Below are positions 6,038 through 6,877 of a stretch of 6,877 nucleotides of DNA, piece by piece. The DNA is from Solirubrobacterales bacterium (GTDB lineage: Bacteria; Actinomycetota; Thermoleophilia; Solirubrobacterales; Solirubrobacteraceae), in the NCBI GenBank assembly GCA_003244035.1, contig QHBV01000062.1:1-6877 (forward strand), read 5' to 3'. Both the position numbers and the translations under genes were made by a program. The notes under the pieces were generated by a model. That model was not told the origin of the DNA and did not search any database. It saw nothing but the letters and a program-made list of their open reading frames with translations. Within the stretch, counting starts at the first letter, position 1; the number at the start of each line of letters is the position of its first letter.

Positions 6038-6100
6038 TCCAGACGGCCCTCCTGGATCGCGCTCGACGACTTCGGTGCCGGCTACAGCTCCCTTCGCCCT
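6038..6100 (+). pseudogene. Remnant of an EAL-domain (c-di-GMP phosphodiesterase) gene
   Basis: Directly after the epimerase stop, in the same frame, bases 6056-6094 encode IALDDFGAGYSSL. This is nearly identical to the EAL-domain signature DDFGTGYSSL, where the two aspartates bind metal and catalysis is hydrolysis of cyclic di-GMP. The family usually has L..G..(I/V)ALDDFG(T/A)GYSSL. Here the match ends after about Leu-Arg, and the frame runs on as unrelated residues to a TGA at 6173-6175. No start codon, no EAL or KLD motif and no other EAL-domain sequence is present, so this cannot be functional. I infer a leftover from a deleted or rearranged gene. Chance matching of 13 residues is unlikely but not excluded by eye alone. 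Confidence 0.5.
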
Positions 6101-6153
6101 CGACGGGAGGAAGCGCTCAGGGCGCCGGGTTGGTCGCCACCACCGGCGGATCT

Positions 6154-6177
6154 GATCATCACGTGCTTGGTATGATC
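6154..6177. promoter_or_regulatory. Palindromic operator candidate over the vapBC promoter
   Basis: GATCAT (6154-6159) and ATGATC (6172-6177) form a perfect 6-bp inverted repeat with a 12-base spacer. The right arm overlaps the -10 box of the antitoxin gene, where a dimeric AbrB-type repressor would be expected to bind for autoregulation. The operator role is inferred. Confidence 0.4.
6168..6176 (+). promoter_or_regulatory. Extended -10 promoter of vapBC (leaderless)
   Basis: TGG-TATGAT is a TGn-extended -10 element with the TATGAT hexamer at 6171-6176. Eight bases later comes the ATG at 6185, so transcription probably starts on or next to that A and the mRNA is leaderless. No good -35 was seen, in keeping with an extended -10. 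The antitoxin operon upstream of dxr uses the same TATGAT hexamer at nearly the same distance. Confidence 0.55.
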
Positions 6178-6184
6178 TTGACTC

Positions 6185-6460
6185 ATGGTAGAGCGAGTAA
6201 AGAATCAGGGTGACCCGTCCGCGTACAGACGCGGCCCCGGCCGGACGCGGATCTCGGCCAAGCATCAAGTCACGATTCCGCTGGGCGCGTTCACCGACGC
6301 CGGTTTCGAGCCCGGCGACGCGGTGAGAGTCGAGGCGATCGGGCCAGGACGGCTTGTGCTGACGCGCCAGGATGCGCTGCTCGAGGAGTTCAGCGGAGCC
6401 CTGACGACAGGCGGGGCGCTGCGCGATTCCGTCGAAGCGCTCCGTGACGAATGGGCATAG
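6185..6460 (+). CDS. vapB: AbrB/SpoVT-type antitoxin of the vapBC pair
   Basis: The 91-residue protein holds a swapped-hairpin AbrB DNA-binding domain at about 21-60. TRISAKHQVTIPLGAF matches the family pattern (K/R)(V/I)(T/S)xKxQVTIP, and FEPGDAVRVEAIGPGRLVLT matches the second half. The tail, about 61-91, with EEFSGALTTGGALRDSVEALRDEWA, is the likely toxin-binding helix; such tails often end in a tryptophan-containing segment. In this family the antitoxin binds the PIN toxin's active site and represses its own promoter. A basic 20-residue N-terminal extension precedes the domain; the leaderless promoter supports ATG 6185 as the true start despite it. The gene overlaps the toxin by 10 bases, the normal antitoxin-first arrangement. 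Confidence 0.87.
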   Translation: MVERVKNQGDPSAYRRGPGRTRISAKHQVTIPLGAFTDAGFEPGDAVRVEAIGPGRLVLTRQDALLEEFSGALTTGGALRDSVEALRDEWA

Positions 6461-6858
6461 CCCTACTGGACTCCAACACGGTCATCGGCTTCCTTGACGC
6501 TGACGATCACTTGCACCGAGTCGCCGACGCTGCGGTGAGGGCGGCAGCGACCGAGCACGTGTTCGCCGTTTCCGTCGTGACGGTAGCCGAGCTACTCACC
6601 GGTGCCAAGCTCGGCCATCACGACGAGCGGACAGTGCGCCGCTTCTTTGCCCGGACTATCAGCCGCCGGATCCCGCTCGACGACCGCGCCGCCGAGCGGG
6701 CCGCCGAGCTGCGGGCTGCTCAGAAGACGTTGAAAATGCCCGATGCGTTGATCCTTGCGACCGCCGACTTGAACGCTGACTTCGTGCTCACGGGCGACGA
6801 GCAATGGCTCAAAGCCCGGGGGCTGAACTGCAAGCTGCGGTACATCGCCGGCGTCTAA
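6451..6858 (+). CDS. vapC: VapC-type PIN-domain ribonuclease toxin
   Basis: This 135-residue protein is a complete PIN-domain toxin, a magnesium-dependent RNase; known VapC toxins cut tRNA or rRNA. The four acidic residues of the active site are present: D7 in ALLDSNTVIGFLD, E47 in VVTVAELLTG, D98 in KMPDALILATA and D116 in FVLTGDEQW. Length is typical. The ATG at 6451 lies inside the antitoxin's end, and a TGA three bases upstream in the same frame excludes an earlier start. No ribosome binding site is visible, so translation is probably coupled to the antitoxin. It looks intact and active, unlike the two other PIN genes in the window. Sequence outside the acidic motifs is not close to either of them, so the three are separate acquisitions rather than local duplicates. 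Confidence 0.92.
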   Translation: MGIALLDSNTVIGFLDADDHLHRVADAAVRAAATEHVFAVSVVTVAELLTGAKLGHHDERTVRRFFARTISRRIPLDDRAAERAAELRAAQKTLKMPDALILATADLNADFVLTGDEQWLKARGLNCKLRYIAGV

Positions 6859-6877
6859 GGGCCCGTAGATAAACAAC

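Noticed and set aside
6038..6056. TCCAG/CTGGA hairpin just after the epimerase stop as a terminator
   Set aside because: The stem is only 5 bp with a 9-base loop and no T-rich tail, and it overlaps the EAL remnant.
4910..6268. Long minus-strand open frame opposite the epimerase gene
   Set aside because: The plus strand carries a complete epimerase with all catalytic motifs; the minus peptide is arginine-rich with no recognisable domain.
1..6877. Insertion sequence, CRISPR array or direct-repeat attachment sites to explain the TA insertions
   Set aside because: No transposase motif, no regularly spaced repeats and no matching direct repeats flanking any of the TA modules could be seen by eye.

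Overview
The window is a very GC-rich bacterial segment. Its codon use, short intergenic gaps, GTG starts and several apparently leaderless promoters (a TAnnnT -10 box 6 to 9 bases before the start codon) fit a high-GC actinobacterium. I would guess Thermoleophilia/Solirubrobacterales, but that is inference and no marker gene in the window fixes it.

The backbone is four plus-strand housekeeping or envelope genes: dxr (MEP isoprenoid pathway), an RseP-type site-2 membrane metalloprotease, a PIG-V-like polytopic mannosyltransferase, and a GalE-like NAD-dependent sugar epimerase/dehydratase. dxr followed by an rseP-like protease is a common bacterial arrangement. The last two genes suggest envelope or surface glycan synthesis.

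Toxin-antitoxin material is wedged around this backbone. Left of dxr, on the minus strand, is an apparently intact ribbon-helix-helix antitoxin plus MazF-type endoribonuclease, diverging from dxr across only about 40 bp. At the right end is an intact AbrB-type antitoxin plus PIN-domain toxin (VapBC). Two further PIN toxins are broken. One at about 308-707 is split by apparent frameshifts near its N-terminus. The other, at 2592-2876, lacks its N-terminal third and sits between dxr and rseP. A short stretch after the epimerase encodes a near-perfect piece of the EAL-domain signature (IALDDFGAGYSSL), apparently the remnant of a cyclic-di-GMP phosphodiesterase gene. Positions 1-307 hold little I can name, apart from a possible minus-strand gene start at the left edge.

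Read together, this is a core biosynthetic locus whose gaps have repeatedly received and lost small mobile-type modules. I see no insertion sequence, CRISPR array, rRNA or tRNA, and no clear evidence for a wholly new system. The points most worth a second look are the back-to-back leaderless promoters shared by a toxin-antitoxin operon and the probably essential dxr, the operator-like palindrome over the vapBC promoter, and the gene remnants that mark old breakpoints.
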